Assembly: GCA_035048815.1 (NCBI GenBank)
Contig: JAUCBN010000035.1
Span: forward strand, 14,768,501-14,832,500
DNA length: 64,000 nt
Reading direction: 5' to 3'
DNA from: Abelmoschus esculentus
Lineage: Eukaryota; Streptophyta; Magnoliopsida; Malvales; Malvaceae
Shown here: in pieces, positions 24,656-37,634 of the stretch
Numbering within the stretch: the stretch's first letter is position 1
Layout of the letters: each line of letters starts with the position of its first letter
Notes under the pieces: generated by a model
Seen by the model: the letters and a program-made list of their open reading frames with translations, nothing else
Database searches by the model: none
What the model was told of the DNA's origin: nothing
Made by a program: the position numbers and the translations under genes

Positions 24656-25060
24656 CATGCTCTTGTTTAAACTTAATATAATGCCTGGTTTAAAGCAGTT
24701 CAAACAGATGATGAAAGTGAATTTCATTTTCTTTACAACACATTGGCTACTCTTGGAATTCAACACAGATTTACTTGCCCATATTCTTCTCAGCAAAATA
24801 GAATTGTTGAATGCAAGTACAAAAACATAGTTGAGAAGATCATATCCTTGATGGCACAAGCCTTCATGTTCCTCAAATTTTGGTATTGTTTGATTTTAAG
24901 TGTAATAGTTCTTATTAACATACTATACCTAACAGGAGATTGGGCATTATTTTACCCCATCAGCTTCTTCATGGAAAAGCTCTTGATTATATTTTTCTAT
25001 ATTAATTTTTGGTTGTGAATATTTTTCATAAACTTGAGCATTCAATTCACACAAGTTGGA
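24656..25060 (+). pseudogene. Ty1/copia integrase fragment
   Basis: Frame translation gives FKAVQTDDESEFHF, then LATLGIQHRFTCPYSSQQNR and IVECKYKNIVEKIISLMAQA. This corresponds to the copia integrase core around the second catalytic Asp and the HRxxCPxTxxQNG block. It is a scrap with no other copia domain next to it, caught between two Athila-like LTRs. Confidence 0.8.
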
Positions 25061-25846
25061 TGATAAGTGCTCAACTCACTATCACTTTCTACTCTTTTCA
25101 TGGGCATTAATCATCAATTTTACACCTACTTGGACCAATGCATATACTTAACGTGATATATTTAAGAATTTTGTTGTTAAAGATAATATTTACAGAAAAG
25201 ACACACTTTACTGTATTTTCATATCTGTGTAGAAAGAAGTTTTGTCACTACAGCAACTTAAGGCCGAGGCGGGACCTGATGCCGAGGCAGCAAAGGACAA
25301 GTAGCTATGTGGCAGACAAGCTGAGGAGAAAAATGAGGAGAACGTTACTGAACAAGAAGCCCAAGGATTGAAGCTGGATAAGTACGTGGAAAGCCCAAAG
25401 ACAAGGCTACGCAGGAAAGCCTTCTAGAAGGAATAAACTTGGAAATATTTGATTTATGTACATGACTTGTTCCTTACTTCAAGTTGTATTCTACTTAGGA
25501 AAGGTTTGCCCTAGGCCAAGCCTATATAAGACCTAGCTGTCCCAAGGAGAAGGAGAACTCGACTTGAGAGACAATTCGGTTTATAGATATTTTAGATTTC
25601 ATCTTTTAGTTTTTATTTTCTTCTACATTATTTTCTAAGTTTGTTAGGCTTATGTGAAGGTTGTAAAGTATTAGTGTGAGGAAGTTAAACTTTGTTTCTT
25701 GTTTCCAATGTAATAAAATATCAAAGTTTACTTATTCTTTGTGATTCCTTGTTCTTACATTGAAGCTCGGGAGTGAAGTTTGTAAGTCATCCATTTATCT
25801 AATATCGAGAAAGTTAGATTAACGAAAGGAATAAGTATGGTGTTTC

Positions 25847-28800
25847 TGTAACCCCCTTAGCCTGGTCTAGACGGAACCGGCACTAATGGGTTACACGGGA
25901 AATATCAAACCAAACCCGCGAAGGTCCAATTCAATAAACAACCCTAAAACTGTTATATTTTTTTTCTTCTAGATGAATAATTGTATTCCTACATGTCAAG
26001 GTCTCATACAAGGCATTAACGGAAATAATCCGATCATAAACAAACATCCGATTAAACACTTAAGTAAATTAAGGACTAAAACGTAAAAATTTTAAATTCT
26101 AATAAAAAAGTAGAAATTCTTTTCATCAAAGTTCAATTAAACATACGAGTATCCCTCAAAGAAGATTTCAAGTCAAATGGAGCGTTCTAACTTCATCAAT
26201 TGCATGTTTTACTAAGTTAGGGACCAAAATATAAATCTTTCAAATTATAAGGACTTCTTCCAAATTGAGTTAGCCATATTGAAATTAAATCAACTTTATG
26301 CATCCATGTGAAATTTCAGCTCAAAATAACATCTGTAGATACCCCAATTGAATAAAAAAATATTCGGGACTAAAATGCAATTTTCAACAACTATCAATTT
26401 CTAGCAGCCAAAGGTTTCGAAACCTTTCATAAAGGTTTCGAAATTTTTTGTAAAAGGTTTCAAAACTTCCCTGAAGGTTTCAAAACTTTTCGCGTCCAGT
26501 AACTTTCCAGAATTGAAATTGCCCGCAAGGTTTCGAAACCTTCCTAAAGGTTTCGAAATTGTTTCGCAAAGGTTTCGAAACCTTCCCTAAGGTTTCGAAA
26601 CTTTAGGTCTGGAACCTAAAAATTCCATCACACTAAGTGAACATCATCGGCTCAAACACAACCGTCAATCACTATTAACTATATGCATTAATCCTAAGCA
26701 TAAATAGCAACATATAATACATGATTATCAACGTCAAGAACATCAAGCAAACTATAGGCATGCTACCTAGAACATGATTAAAAGCATAACGATCATGCAA
26801 GTACATGCTTCAACAATCCAAACATCACCATAGTTCATCAATTAACAATCAAGAAACATAAGTTTTATTTCAATATAAACCAAAGTCAAGTTCACACTCC
26901 TCACATAGGTTGGGTTTACACATTGCCAAGCTCCAACTTATTTGTCAAAATATACCGAATTTGAAGTAACTTTTCCCCTTAGTTTCCTTGCTCCGAATGT
27001 AGTCCCGAGTGCCTTTATTTTTCTACAAGGATGAAAAGAGATCCTAAGCAAACATGATTAGTGAGCAAGCTCTACACAAGATCATCAATGCATCTATTTA
27101 AAACCATAATGAAACCATAATTTGCAATGCATCATTAAAACATGCATGCTTAACATTCCACGTTCATGTCTATAATATCAAATAACTTTCTTGAGTATGT
27201 TCAACATTATCAATACATTTCATGAATGATGCACAATGTTCTCTTTTAATCCATGTATGCATATTGGCTTCTAGTGATCACTTATTGTGAACCTTAAGTT
27301 CATCGAATACACGGATCCATTGTTAGAGACCATTAGTCTCGTCATGACACGAAGTCACCATTGACATGACATGAAGTCACCATTATAGCACTACCACGCA
27401 CAATTGGACACATAGTCACCCTTGTTACGTGTAGGCAATATTCTTTATTCTCAATAATATTTATATTGCACTTAATACAATCCTAATGACATGTCATTCG
27501 TATTCGAATCTAAAGTTAGTGTCACTAAGCCAATATCATAATCAAATGTGCATGATAATTTGTTGCTCATAATGCATACATAATATGTTCACAAATGAAC
27601 CAAATGTCATGTCCAATGGTACCATCAATTTCAAGGCAAATAACCACATAATATTCCAATTCATTTTCAGCTCATAATGCATCCATAATATGCTCAACAA
27701 ATGAACCAAAAGTCATGCCCAATGGCACCTTTAATTTGAAGACAAATAACCACATATATTCCAAATTCATTTTTCCATGTTTTCCTTAACCATGTATGCC
27801 TTTTTAAACCATGCATTTTCAGCAATTATCTCATGCATTCACCAATTCAAAATGTCTTTACCGAATGTAGCCGAAGCTCATGTTAATATATCAAAAACAT
27901 TTACTTTACTTACTCTTAAACTATGGAAAGTTTTCACACTCTTCCATAGTCCCAAAATAGAACTGTACCAATACGATTCGCTTTAAGTCCGAAAAACACT
28001 CACTGACAAGCAAAACGAGCTTTCATCGATATCCTGATGACCACGCCAATGCACCAGCCACTTATGCACCTTCTTTCACTACCTCTAAATCATTAAAAAC
28101 AGAGAATAATCACATCATAACATGCTCAAACCAACAGCCACATCAAACCTCCACAAAACTACCGAAAACTTAGCCGAAAAACCGAAAACTAAGCCGAAAT
28201 ACATCCGAACATCTGCCAAAAACCTAATGAATCTAACATCTAATCCACTTCAATTATGAACCAAAACACATCCAAACCATCCTTATATCTTCAGAAACAT
28301 AAAAACACCTAAAACAGCCCCTAAAACAACCAAAAATCACCTTAAAACAACATCGATTGCATTATTCTAGGATTAAATTAATGTGCCAACAATCGAAGAC
28401 TCAATTAATCATTTAATTGAAATAATAACATAATTAAATCCATCTAATTACAACATTGAATGAGATCTAAAAAGATTTCACAAAAACATTCATAAAATCA
28501 TTAGATCATTGAAAACATAAAATCAAGTTTCATTTAAAGATTAACAAGCTAATACTTGGGAATTTCAATAAAGAACCTTAGAAGAAGAGTTAAAATTCAG
28601 CAAATTACCTTTGAGATCTATCCACCAAAAAGATGAGAATTTCTCTTTTTGATTCCTTGCAAATTGTTGATTTAGTAAAATTGATGATTAGGCTTTGTAA
28701 AGAATGGAGAGATGATTAAAATAAAATAATTCTTGTTGAAAAAGGTGAAAAAATCAGCAAAGAATTGAAGAAAATAGATGAAGAAAAATGGAGAGAAAAT

Positions 28801-29268
28801 AAGAGAAAAAGATGAGAGAAAATAAGTGGTTAAGTAAGAAAATGCTTATCATCTTTTAATAAACTAATTAAAAATCATTTTGGTCGATAAATTATTAATT
28901 AAAAATTAAATTGGGTTTATGGCCCTCTAAGGATTCTAAGTATAGCTTGCTTTTCAATTTAGTCACTAAAAATAACAATTTCCGAAAATTAAAAATTAAA
29001 CCCTCTATTCTTTTCCAAAAATTACAATTTGATCACTAGTGCATAATTAGGCACAATTAAAAATCAATTTAAAGTTCAAATCATATTCTTTTAATTTTGA
29101 AATATCTTTTTAATATTTTTAAACCATATTCCAAAATTATTACTTTTCTAATTAAAATACTTTTATTTTATATTTCCCTGGAATAACGAACCGAAGAACC
29201 CGATTCGACCCGAATCGAATTCTCCTAACTAATATCCAAACTACTAACCCTAAAATCGGGATGTTACA
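25847..29268 (-). mobile_element. Solo Tekay-type LTR (copy D)
   Basis: TGTAACCCCC...GGGATGTTACA, 3,422 bp. Flanking GTTTC (25842-25846) and ATTTC (29269-29273) form a target duplication with one transition. It lies inside the Athila-like LTR, which continues on both sides. It has one tandem unit near 27410 and a palindrome array at 26405-26615. Confidence 0.92.
26405..26615. repeat. Palindrome array in solo LTR D
   Basis: About nine copies of AAAGGTTTCGAAACCTT-like palindromes, the least degenerate version of the array in this window. Confidence 0.85.
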
Positions 29269-29836
29269 ATTTCTATCGCGGAACATTAACTCGGTCTAGG
29301 GATAGATTTAGAGTTTCAGCGGCTAATAGAAGTGTGAGATTGGTTGGTGATTATAATTGATTCATGTCGGGAGGTATCATCAAGGACTGATCATCAACAT
29401 TACTTCGACTTAGGGATAAGCGGAGTCATCAAAGGACACTTTGTCGAACTTTGGTAAAGTCTATCAAAGAGCAAGGGATTGTCGCGGCGGGCGAGTATCT
29501 TCACTGTCGAGGCAGTAATCCGCAGTGCTGCCGAGGTAGTGTTGTAAAATTACATTTGACAGAAACAAGTCAACTCAATCCTCTATATAATACAATTGGA
29601 TCCTAGCCTCTATCTCTATTTGATTTTTCTATCTTTATTTAGTTTTCATTATTTAGTTAAATCACAACCCAATAATTTGTGTTTTTACTTTATTTTTTTA
29701 CAGAGCAAGAAGATCAAAGGAAGCATATTAAGTAGACCAATCCCTATGAAGACGATAATTGATACTTATCACTTTATTACTTGGCGACGTGTTCACTTGC
29801 ACTAAAATTGCGCATATCTAACACACATCAAGTTTT

Positions 29837-29854
29837 TGGCACCGTTGCTGGAGA
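29837..29854 (+). other. Degenerate tRNA-Asp primer binding site
   Basis: TGGCACCGTTGCTGGAGA, differing at a few positions from the exact complement found at 23303-23319. It begins six bases after the LTR. Confidence 0.8.
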
Positions 29855-29949
29855 TTGACAACTAAATTTTATTTTCTTAATTTTCTTGCTTTTTAGTTAT
29901 TTTTATTTTTATTTTATTTTGGTTTATTTTTGGTGTTTGACCAGGGTTA

Positions 29950-31540
29950 ACCCTACCCATCCTTTGTACGAGTTAGATCCAAAAATCGAAAGGACACACC
30001 AAAGGTTGAGGAGACAAATCCAAGGAGCTATGGCAGACCATCAAGGCAATAAAGGAAATCAGAACTTACCTACCGGTAATAGAGGCCTTCCGCCGCCATC
30101 ACTACCACTTTGAGCTAAAATCTGTCATGTTCAATATGCTTAACACTATTGGACAGTTTGGTGGGTTAATGACAGAAGATGTCAGACAACATCTTAAGTC
30201 ATTCATGGAAATTTGCAATTCTTTCAAAATTCAAGAAGTCCATGAGGATGTCTTCAGATTGAAGTTGTTCCTCTATTCACTGAGGGATAGGGCAAAAACC
30301 TGGCTAAATAGCATTCCAGCAGGATCAATAGGATCTTGAAGTGAATTATGTCGAGATTTCATTACGCGTTTTAATCCTACTAATTTATATGATAGAATTC
30401 GTAATGAAATTACTTCTTTTTGACAGGCTGATGACGAACCTATGTACGAGACATTGGAACGCTACAAAGAGTTATTTCACAAGTTCTCATTGCATGGATT
30501 TCCACTATGGACACAAGTGACAATGTTTTACAATGGCACCAATGCCCCGACAAGGATGATGTTAGATGCCTTGGCAAATAGAACACTCCTGGATAAAGCA
30601 CCTGAGGAAGCTATTGAGATACTAAACAAACTCGCAAAGAGCGATTTTCAATTCCCTACATCTAGGTGAGGAGGAGTAAGACGCCAAGCCACAGTGAATG
30701 AATTAGAAACATCAAATTCAGTGGCAGCACAATTGGTCTCTCTTACTAAAATGCTGCAAAATATGCAACTACAGCAAAACACCCATGAGGTTAAGGCTAT
30801 TGATTCTTAATGAAATTTATGTGGAGGTGACCACAATTCTTCTAAGTGTATGAAGAATCAAAAGTCTAGCATGTATGTTGGAAACTACAATAGAAACAAT
30901 ATGATGTCCAACACATACAACCTCTCATGGAAGAGACATCCAAACTTTTCATGGAATAATCCCAATAATGCCTTTAATCCAACTACTCAACCCCCAGGAT
31001 TCTAGTAACAAATGTAACATATGCCACAACAGTAAGTTCAGCAACCCATGCCGCAGCAGCAGATGCATTAGCAGCTGCCTGTAAGTTCTCTGGAAAATTC
31101 TCTAAAAGCATTTATGATAAAAACTGAATCATACATGGCAGAGAACAGTAACTTCATAAAAAGAACAAATGCATTTATAAATAGGACTGAGATGAGGTTA
31201 CAGAACCAAGAGGCAACAATAAAGGCACTAGAAACCTAGGTTGGGTAGTTTGCCCATAACATAAACACTAGACCACAAGGAGGATTACATAGCAATACTG
31301 AAGTTGCTAAGGTAATGGAACACGAATAGTGCAAAGCAATCACTACCAGAAGTGGTCTACAACTAAGAGAGAAAGCAAAAATTCCAGCAGGCCAAGTCCC
31401 ACCAGCAGAAACAAAAAAAGGACTTGGATATTGAATCAACTGATCATGTCCGTGCAGAAAACACTGCCCCAGCAGAGCACTCGACAGTACCTGAACAACC
31501 TGCCGAGACAGTGACAGACATAGTAGTTCCAGGTATTAAA
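29950..31540 (+). pseudogene. gag: Athila-like gag remnant
   Basis: Plus-strand pieces: NPTHPLYELDPKIERTHQRL (from about 29952), FNMLNTIGQFGG and LKLFLYSLRDRAKTWLNSIP (30127-30339), a block with LERYKELFHKFSLHGFPLWT and ILNKLAKSDFQFP (30442-30669), and NLSWKRHPNFSWNNP (about 30920-30970). This is the same gag type as at 20676-21622. Stops at the ends of these blocks, and frame changes between the first two, destroy it. Part of the zinc-binding block is visible at about 30825-30850 as NLCGGDHNSSKC. Confidence 0.82.
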
Positions 31541-32451
31541 TTTTAAACCAAAGAAACCCTGGAAGAGATGAGACAACCTATAAATAAGAGATTTTACTTC
31601 TTTTTATTCTCGGACAGATTTTACCGTGTTAACCTTCGGGGTCAACCGCCTAAAGTAGTGATTACACACATCGAGGCGAATTGTTTCTAAGGCAGTGACC
31701 TTCATACCACGACACGATTTATTTTTATTCTTTTTTATTTATTATTATTACCTATCAATGCTGACACCCTGTTTTACAGTCAATTTAATTAAAACAATGT
31801 TTTATGAAATGATTTTCATTATAGTTTACTTCAAAAAGCATATAAGAGTATCTTTATTTTTATGGTTGTTGTTGTGAATGTTGATGTTGTAACTATTGTG
31901 TCATTGTTAAAGCCATTAGCTTATCTCGATATTGACTTGCTTCAACTACTCCTTTAATGTATTGATTTAGTTTTAGTGCTTTGAATTTTATGGTATGAAC
32001 CTTAACCAGAAGTCTAAAACGTGTTATAGTATATAAGAGTTGTATACTCAACACCAAACACTCGATCCTTTGAGTTTACTTTATCAAGGAGTTCTAAAAT
32101 ATATTATCTAAGTCAGTTGATGCTGAAAATAACTCATCCACACTTACAACCTCCTGGGCTATTACAAGTTACACTAGTTAATAAATAGTTTTTAATTAGA
32201 ATTTTAAGAATAACATACAACGAAATTTTAATGATTGTCACTCAATTATTATTTTTGTTATCCTTAATCGTATGAGAAAGTATATAAAGAGGAAACGCTC
32301 CAACTATCTCATCAGTACGATTTTTCTAAAACAAATATTTATATAAATGAATTAAATATATTGATAGTGTATTAATTATATAAAAATATATATTATGAGA
32401 AACATACTAGTTGTTCCTTTTATTCTATTTGAAAATAAAATCTCTCGTATA
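31541..32451. other. No gene recognised
   Basis: Probably the broken end of the preceding element up to about 31700, then A+T-rich sequence. Short frames (31695-31877) are low-complexity and unsupported. Confidence 0.4.
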
Positions 32452-34575
32452 CACTATAACAAATTTATCAATTTGTGACAAAATTTTAAAATAATATTAC
32501 GTATAATGTCACAAAATATACTATAAACGTGACAATTATTTTTTTTTATCATATTTTATGATTGATGATATATCTTCTATGATAATTTTTAAAATATTAT
32601 TAATTTTTATCATTATATATTTAGAGCTAAAATTTACCTTCAAAAAATTGGTGGAAAATCTTTCAATGACGTTTAGACAAAATAATGACGTTGTAAAATT
32701 ATCACCTATAAAATAATAATATTAGTGATAATTTTTTATTATGACGACCTTATTTAAACTAATGACATTGTAAATTTGTCACTAATAATTTTATTTTTTT
32801 TTGATAATTTGATTCATTATATTTATAGTAACATATAAAATGTGATGTTTTATTCATGTCATAAAATTGGTTTAAAGTGATAAAAATAATTATTTGTCAC
32901 CTATTATAATATTTATTTCTTTATATGACAATTTAAAAAATATCATGTATTATAATATTTATTGTAATATATTAGAATAAAAAAATTTGAAGATTTTTTT
33001 ATTGACATGTTAGATGTTAAGAAATTTATTTTTAAATAAGATTTAAAATTATAACAATAGTGAACTATTCTTTTTTCTGTAAACTTCAAAATTTATTTTA
33101 AAAATAAAATGTTAGATATTATTAGAAATAAAAATTTATAATTATTTTATAATTTTCGAAAAAATATAAGATCATTTAATTACTAATAATTGAAATTTAT
33201 ATAAAATAATAAAAATATTAACTACAAGTGTAGAAAATATTAATTTAAATAAAAATTCTAAAAAATGAAAAATTAGTCTAAAATATTAAAGATTTATGGT
33301 TAAATTTGTGAAAATAGAAGTATGGTTAAAATTATGATTCCTATAAGTTTAGAACTTTAAAAAATAATTGTTAAAGGGTTAAATTTTAATTAACTCTCTT
33401 GTTTTCTCGATATACATATAAGATTACTAGAGGCTTGAAATCAGGGGAACAGATCTAAGAGCTTATTTTAGTTATTTTTGAGAAAGGAAATCAAATTTTA
33501 ATGGTTGTATAGTTTTAGGTTATAACGTATTCATTTAAAAAAAATTAATTCTCTCAACCCTCGTTCTCCTTTCTAAAATTTATCTTTTTTTAGTTTTTTG
33601 TTTTGATCATTCTCTTTGATCGGTGGTCGGTAATTAATTTTAGTGTTGGTTGTCGACCACCGGATCTATTTCTTTTTCTTGTTTTATTTTAATAAGGATC
33701 TCTTTTTTCTATCTTTGTGACGCGTTTTTCTCTGTCCTTGTGACATGTTTTTATTTTTGTTTTGAGGTTTGATTCGTCTGTCCTTAGGCATGTTGCAGAA
33801 TACCTTAGCGATCGATTGTTGTTCGCACATAGATTCAATCGATGCTAGCTTTCTAATTTATTGTTTTGCTAGTGGTCACTTGGAAAGACTTATCCCCACT
33901 CGGTTAATGGTTGTTTGCCGATAAAATCAGTCCTGGATAGCGGTACTTTTTGTACGACAGTTTGAATCGCCTACAACTCCTTTCTTCACTATGCGTCTCG
34001 TTTGGACAGAGACAAGGAGATTCAGAAAGCTGCTGAATTTTATTGGTATGCTTATTTCCATAGGAATTTTGTTTTTCTTTGTTTTTGGGTTGTAAGAATT
34101 TTTAGATTTTTTAATCCAATAATTTTGCTTCTTAATTACGTTGTAATTATAATTTTCTATAAATTTAATAAAAATTCAGTAGCATTTGTAAAAAAAAAAT
34201 GATGGTCATTATATTAATTTATAGAGAGTGATGGACATTATTGTAAATTACAATAAGTCATAGCCTTTATTGTAATTTATAAAGTTTTGGTTTAATTATA
34301 ATAATATAATAGTGTAAATATTTAGTTTAATTTTATGATTTTACTTTTTAATAAAAAATTTAATTAATAAATTGTGGTAATATTTATTGTCATTTTTATA
34401 AAGAAATTATTATATTATTGGTGATGAGCAAATAACTATTGACGAAATTTTATATTATTTGGTAACTTAGTTTAATGTTATTAAAAATAATTATAAGGTG
34501 ATGTTAGGTATAAATGTCATTATATATTTAACAATTTATGACGAAAAAATATACATCGTTACATTATACATTTAG
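32452..34575. mobile_element. Possible remnant of a CACTA-like DNA transposon
   Basis: Begins CACTATAACAAATTTATCAA, followed within 450 bp by many short TGACAW/TGTCAC motifs in both orientations. Similar motifs recur at 34380-34570 (AATTTATGACG, GGTAACTTAG). This resembles the subterminal repeats of CACTA elements. No matching right terminus ending in TAGTG and no transposase is visible. The middle (33400-34050) is non-coding. Confidence 0.25.
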
Positions 34576-35130
34576 TAACACCAGGGCCGTTCCTGAGATT
34601 TTAGTAGCTTTAGTGCAAATGTAAAAATATAAGTCTTTAATAATATTAATTTTTTAATAAGAAATATTAAAAAATTAAATTAAATATATGTTTACTAATA
34701 AATATTAAAAAAATTAGGCCCCTAATAACAAGTATTAAAAAAAACGTGACTCTAATAACAAATAACGAAAATAAATAAATTTTAATAGTATATATTAATA
34801 AATATTAAATAAAATGTTTCTTTAGGGTATAATCATTGATAATAAATTTAGTAAAAAGATAGACCCTAACAATAAATATTATCAAAAAATAAGATTTAGG
34901 AATCATAATAAAAATATAGGAAAAGTGAATTTTAAGAATAAACTTAATACAAATATTAAAAAATTATAATTATAGGTACATGTTAAAGTGATAAATTAAA
35001 TACACAAATAAAGCTCACGAATTTGGTAAAAAGTTCTAAAGAAAATAATAAAAAAAACATAAAAATATAAATCTTATTTTTTATAAATATAAAATATAAT
35101 AGCTATGTTATCAATATCATTAAAAATTTA
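34576..35130 (+). repeat. Dispersed minisatellite-like repeat, copy 1
   Basis: Starts CAGGGCCGTTCCTGAGATTT, then many imperfect units around TAATAACAAATATTAAAAAA with a spacing of roughly 30-36 bp. It shares long stretches (for example TTTTAATAGTATATATTAAT) with 54485-55345. Confidence 0.7.
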
Positions 35131-35339
35131 TTAATTAATCAGAAGCAACTTGCACTAAAAAGGAAGCAATTTGCTCTATATTATCAGCGAGTATATGTAA
35201 AGTGTTACAGGCTATTTCCTCATTTCTTTTAAAAGAAGGATAATGGTCACGTGACAAAATAATAGGTAGAGAAAATCTTTTATTTTTATAAGTAGATGAT
35301 CGAGTATGCTTTATAAGCTATTAAAGTAAGTAGTTAAAT

Positions 35340-35510
35340 AATCAACAGGTGTTGATTTAAATGGTAAGCAGTTTAGTTCTATTTAAGCAAGTCTTAGATT
35401 CGAGATGTTGTATATGTATAAAATTCCTGCTGAGAGATTCATCCAAGAAAGCTAGGTGTACAACGCGGGTTGTTCTAGATTAGTTAGGAAGAGACTCTAA
35501 AAAACGAAAG
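35340..35510 (+). mobile_element. Possible degenerate SINE
   Basis: TTGATTTAAATGGTAAGCAG resembles a pol III A box, and CTTAGATTCGAGATG about 45 bp downstream resembles a B box. The downstream GCTAGGTGTACAACGCGGG is like the body of some plant SINEs. No clear poly(T/A) tail or target duplication. Confidence 0.3.
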
Positions 35511-37380
35511 AACAATAAAAAATAAATAACTAAATTATTTAGACGAACGACAGCTTTTAATCTAAAATTGTAATCTAAAATAAAAAAATACATATAAATC
35601 AACAACAATAAAGGATAAATGCATATAAATCAGTATATTACAATTTTAAGCTGATTATAAAAGAAAAATAAAATCTAGGAAATAAATTTACTTTTAATTT
35701 GTAAGTTTTTTTAAATAGATTTAAAAGTTATGTCATAAAGAATGATCTATTATAGCTGATTTACATTTAACATATTAGAAAAATTAAAACTCTAGAAAAT
35801 GGATAATTATTATTGGTTAGGTGGGTTAGAGGTTGGGATAGTTAATACGATTTTAATTATATGTTATTTTATTATGTTTTTATTAATGATAACAGTTTAA
35901 ATTAGTTGTTTTAAAGTTTAAGTTTAAAAAAAAAAAATTTTACCTCTTTCTCATATCCTTTTGTGCTCCTGTTTAAGTTTAGGGTTTAGAATGTGAAAAT
36001 TAGTATTAAGATTTATAATTTAATTTTTAAGAATTTTAAAGGTAGAGAATAGGAGATATAATTGAGGATAAGAAATTTTTATTATTTCGATAGTTATAGA
36101 TTAGGTAGGTGCTTAGGTAATTATTTTTTATTATTTTCAACAGAATTATTATACGATTGCAATTAAATCGACATTTTTCATTGAAATTAACAATTCTTTT
36201 GATGAAAAAAATAATTTTCTCAAAAATAAATTATTAACAAAATATTTAAAATCTATAAAAAATAGTATATTATATTCTCAACCAATTTTATTTATTCCCT
36301 CATAAAAGAAAATTATAGACGAAATATTTAAAAATATAAAAAAATTATATATATAATATTATATTTTATATTTTTTACGGATTATATCTATTTTCCAAAA
36401 AGAAATTGACAACATTTTTATAGAAATCAACAAAATTTTCGACGAAAAAAAGGCAATTCTATCAAAAACAACAATTTAAATTAACTTTATGCGATTTATT
36501 ATCTTAATTTTATATTTAAATATTAATATTTATTTTAAGAATATAATTATTTTTTTATCTAATAAAAAATATACGTAATGCGTCATAACCGGATGACCAA
36601 ACTAAAAGAATATCTTATAATCGAAAAGTTATTTCCATAAATTATCTTTTACGTTTTCTTACATATAAAATTAATTGTTATTAAATTCATAGGCAGATTT
36701 TTCTTACAGGGAAGCCGACATAAGTTGAGGTATGTATGGAGGAGACTGCTTCGCCGATAAGTGTTATCATTATTGTCGCATTTTTTGTCTTTCAACAAAA
36801 TGTTGATGACTTTGGGGACCAAGTAGGATGGTATTGAGTCAAGTCTGAAATTGAGTAGGTTTAGGCTCGGTTTAAAAATATATATTATTAGGTTCGATTT
36901 AAGTTTAGAGTTTGTTAAGTTTAAAATTTTAGGTTCGAGTTTAAGTTTGAAGTAGATTATTTAAGTTTATTAGCTTGTGGTTAGGATCGATTAGTGACAG
37001 ATCTATATTATAGGGAGGGTGGGCCCGTGCCCAACCTGAATATTTTATGTATACGTATTTATCCTTAATTTTTATAATTTTTATGAATTATCTTTAAAAT
37101 TTTATAATATTTAAAGTTTGTGCCCACCTTGAGATTTTAAAATTTTATATGTGCCCACCCTCAAATAAATTTCTGAATCCACCATTAGGCTCGACCTGAC
37201 TTGACTTGAAGTGGATAATTTGTAATAGTTTTGATATAAAAAGATGGGATCTCATTAAGAGTCTTTCGTAATCAACATTGAAGGAAAATTTAATGTAAGA
37301 ATGAAGAAAAGAATGTCTGAAAATTAGATTAATACAAATAATCAAAAACATATTTTTATCATACAAACACATAAATATAT
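35511..37380. other. A+T-rich intergenic DNA, no gene recognised
   Basis: Mostly low-complexity. A stretch at about 37000-37190 contains GTGGGCCCGTGCCCAACCTG and, later, TGTGCCCACCCTCAAATAAA. This looks like part of a dispersed repeat with inverted GTGGGC/GCCCAC phrases, but no ends can be fixed. Confidence 0.4.
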
Positions 37381-37530
37381 TTCGAGCCTAGCTTGGTCAG
37401 CTTGATTCAACTTGTTACGTTTTCGAGTCAAACCCGAATTCGAGTCGAACTTATTAAAATCAAACTTTGATTAAACCGAACTCGAATAACTTGCGAGACA
37501 ATCAAACTCATTATTACTCCTAGATCCGAT
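37381..37530. repeat. GAGTCGA-rich dispersed repeat fragment
   Basis: Repeated TCGAGTC/GAACTCGA phrases. The same vocabulary occurs inside the hAT-like MITE at 48734-49253 and at 55380-55990. Confidence 0.45.
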
Positions 37531-37634
37531 AATAGGCAAATTAAAATCATACAAGATTAAAATATTTTCAAAATTATTCAAATTACTCATATGGAGAACA
37601 ATTATGGAATATTTTGGTACTTTTTTATTGTTGT

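Larger units (their letters stand above)
25061..29830 (+). repeat. 5' LTR of the plus-strand Athila-like element (split)
   Basis: Two parts, 25061-25846 and 29269-29830, starting TGATAAGTGCTCAACTCAC and ending AACACACATCA. Together they align with the reverse complement of 21804-23123. Confidence 0.85.
25061..31540 (+). mobile_element. Plus-strand Athila-like element, 3'-truncated, with nested Tekay LTR
   Basis: LTR 25061-29830 (interrupted by a solo Tekay LTR at 25847-29268, leaving about 1.35 kb of its own sequence), a degenerate tRNA-Asp primer site at 29837-29854, then a gag remnant. No protease, pol or 3' LTR is recognised, so the element is broken off somewhere near 31540. It belongs to the same LTR family as 21804-23123. 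Confidence 0.82.
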
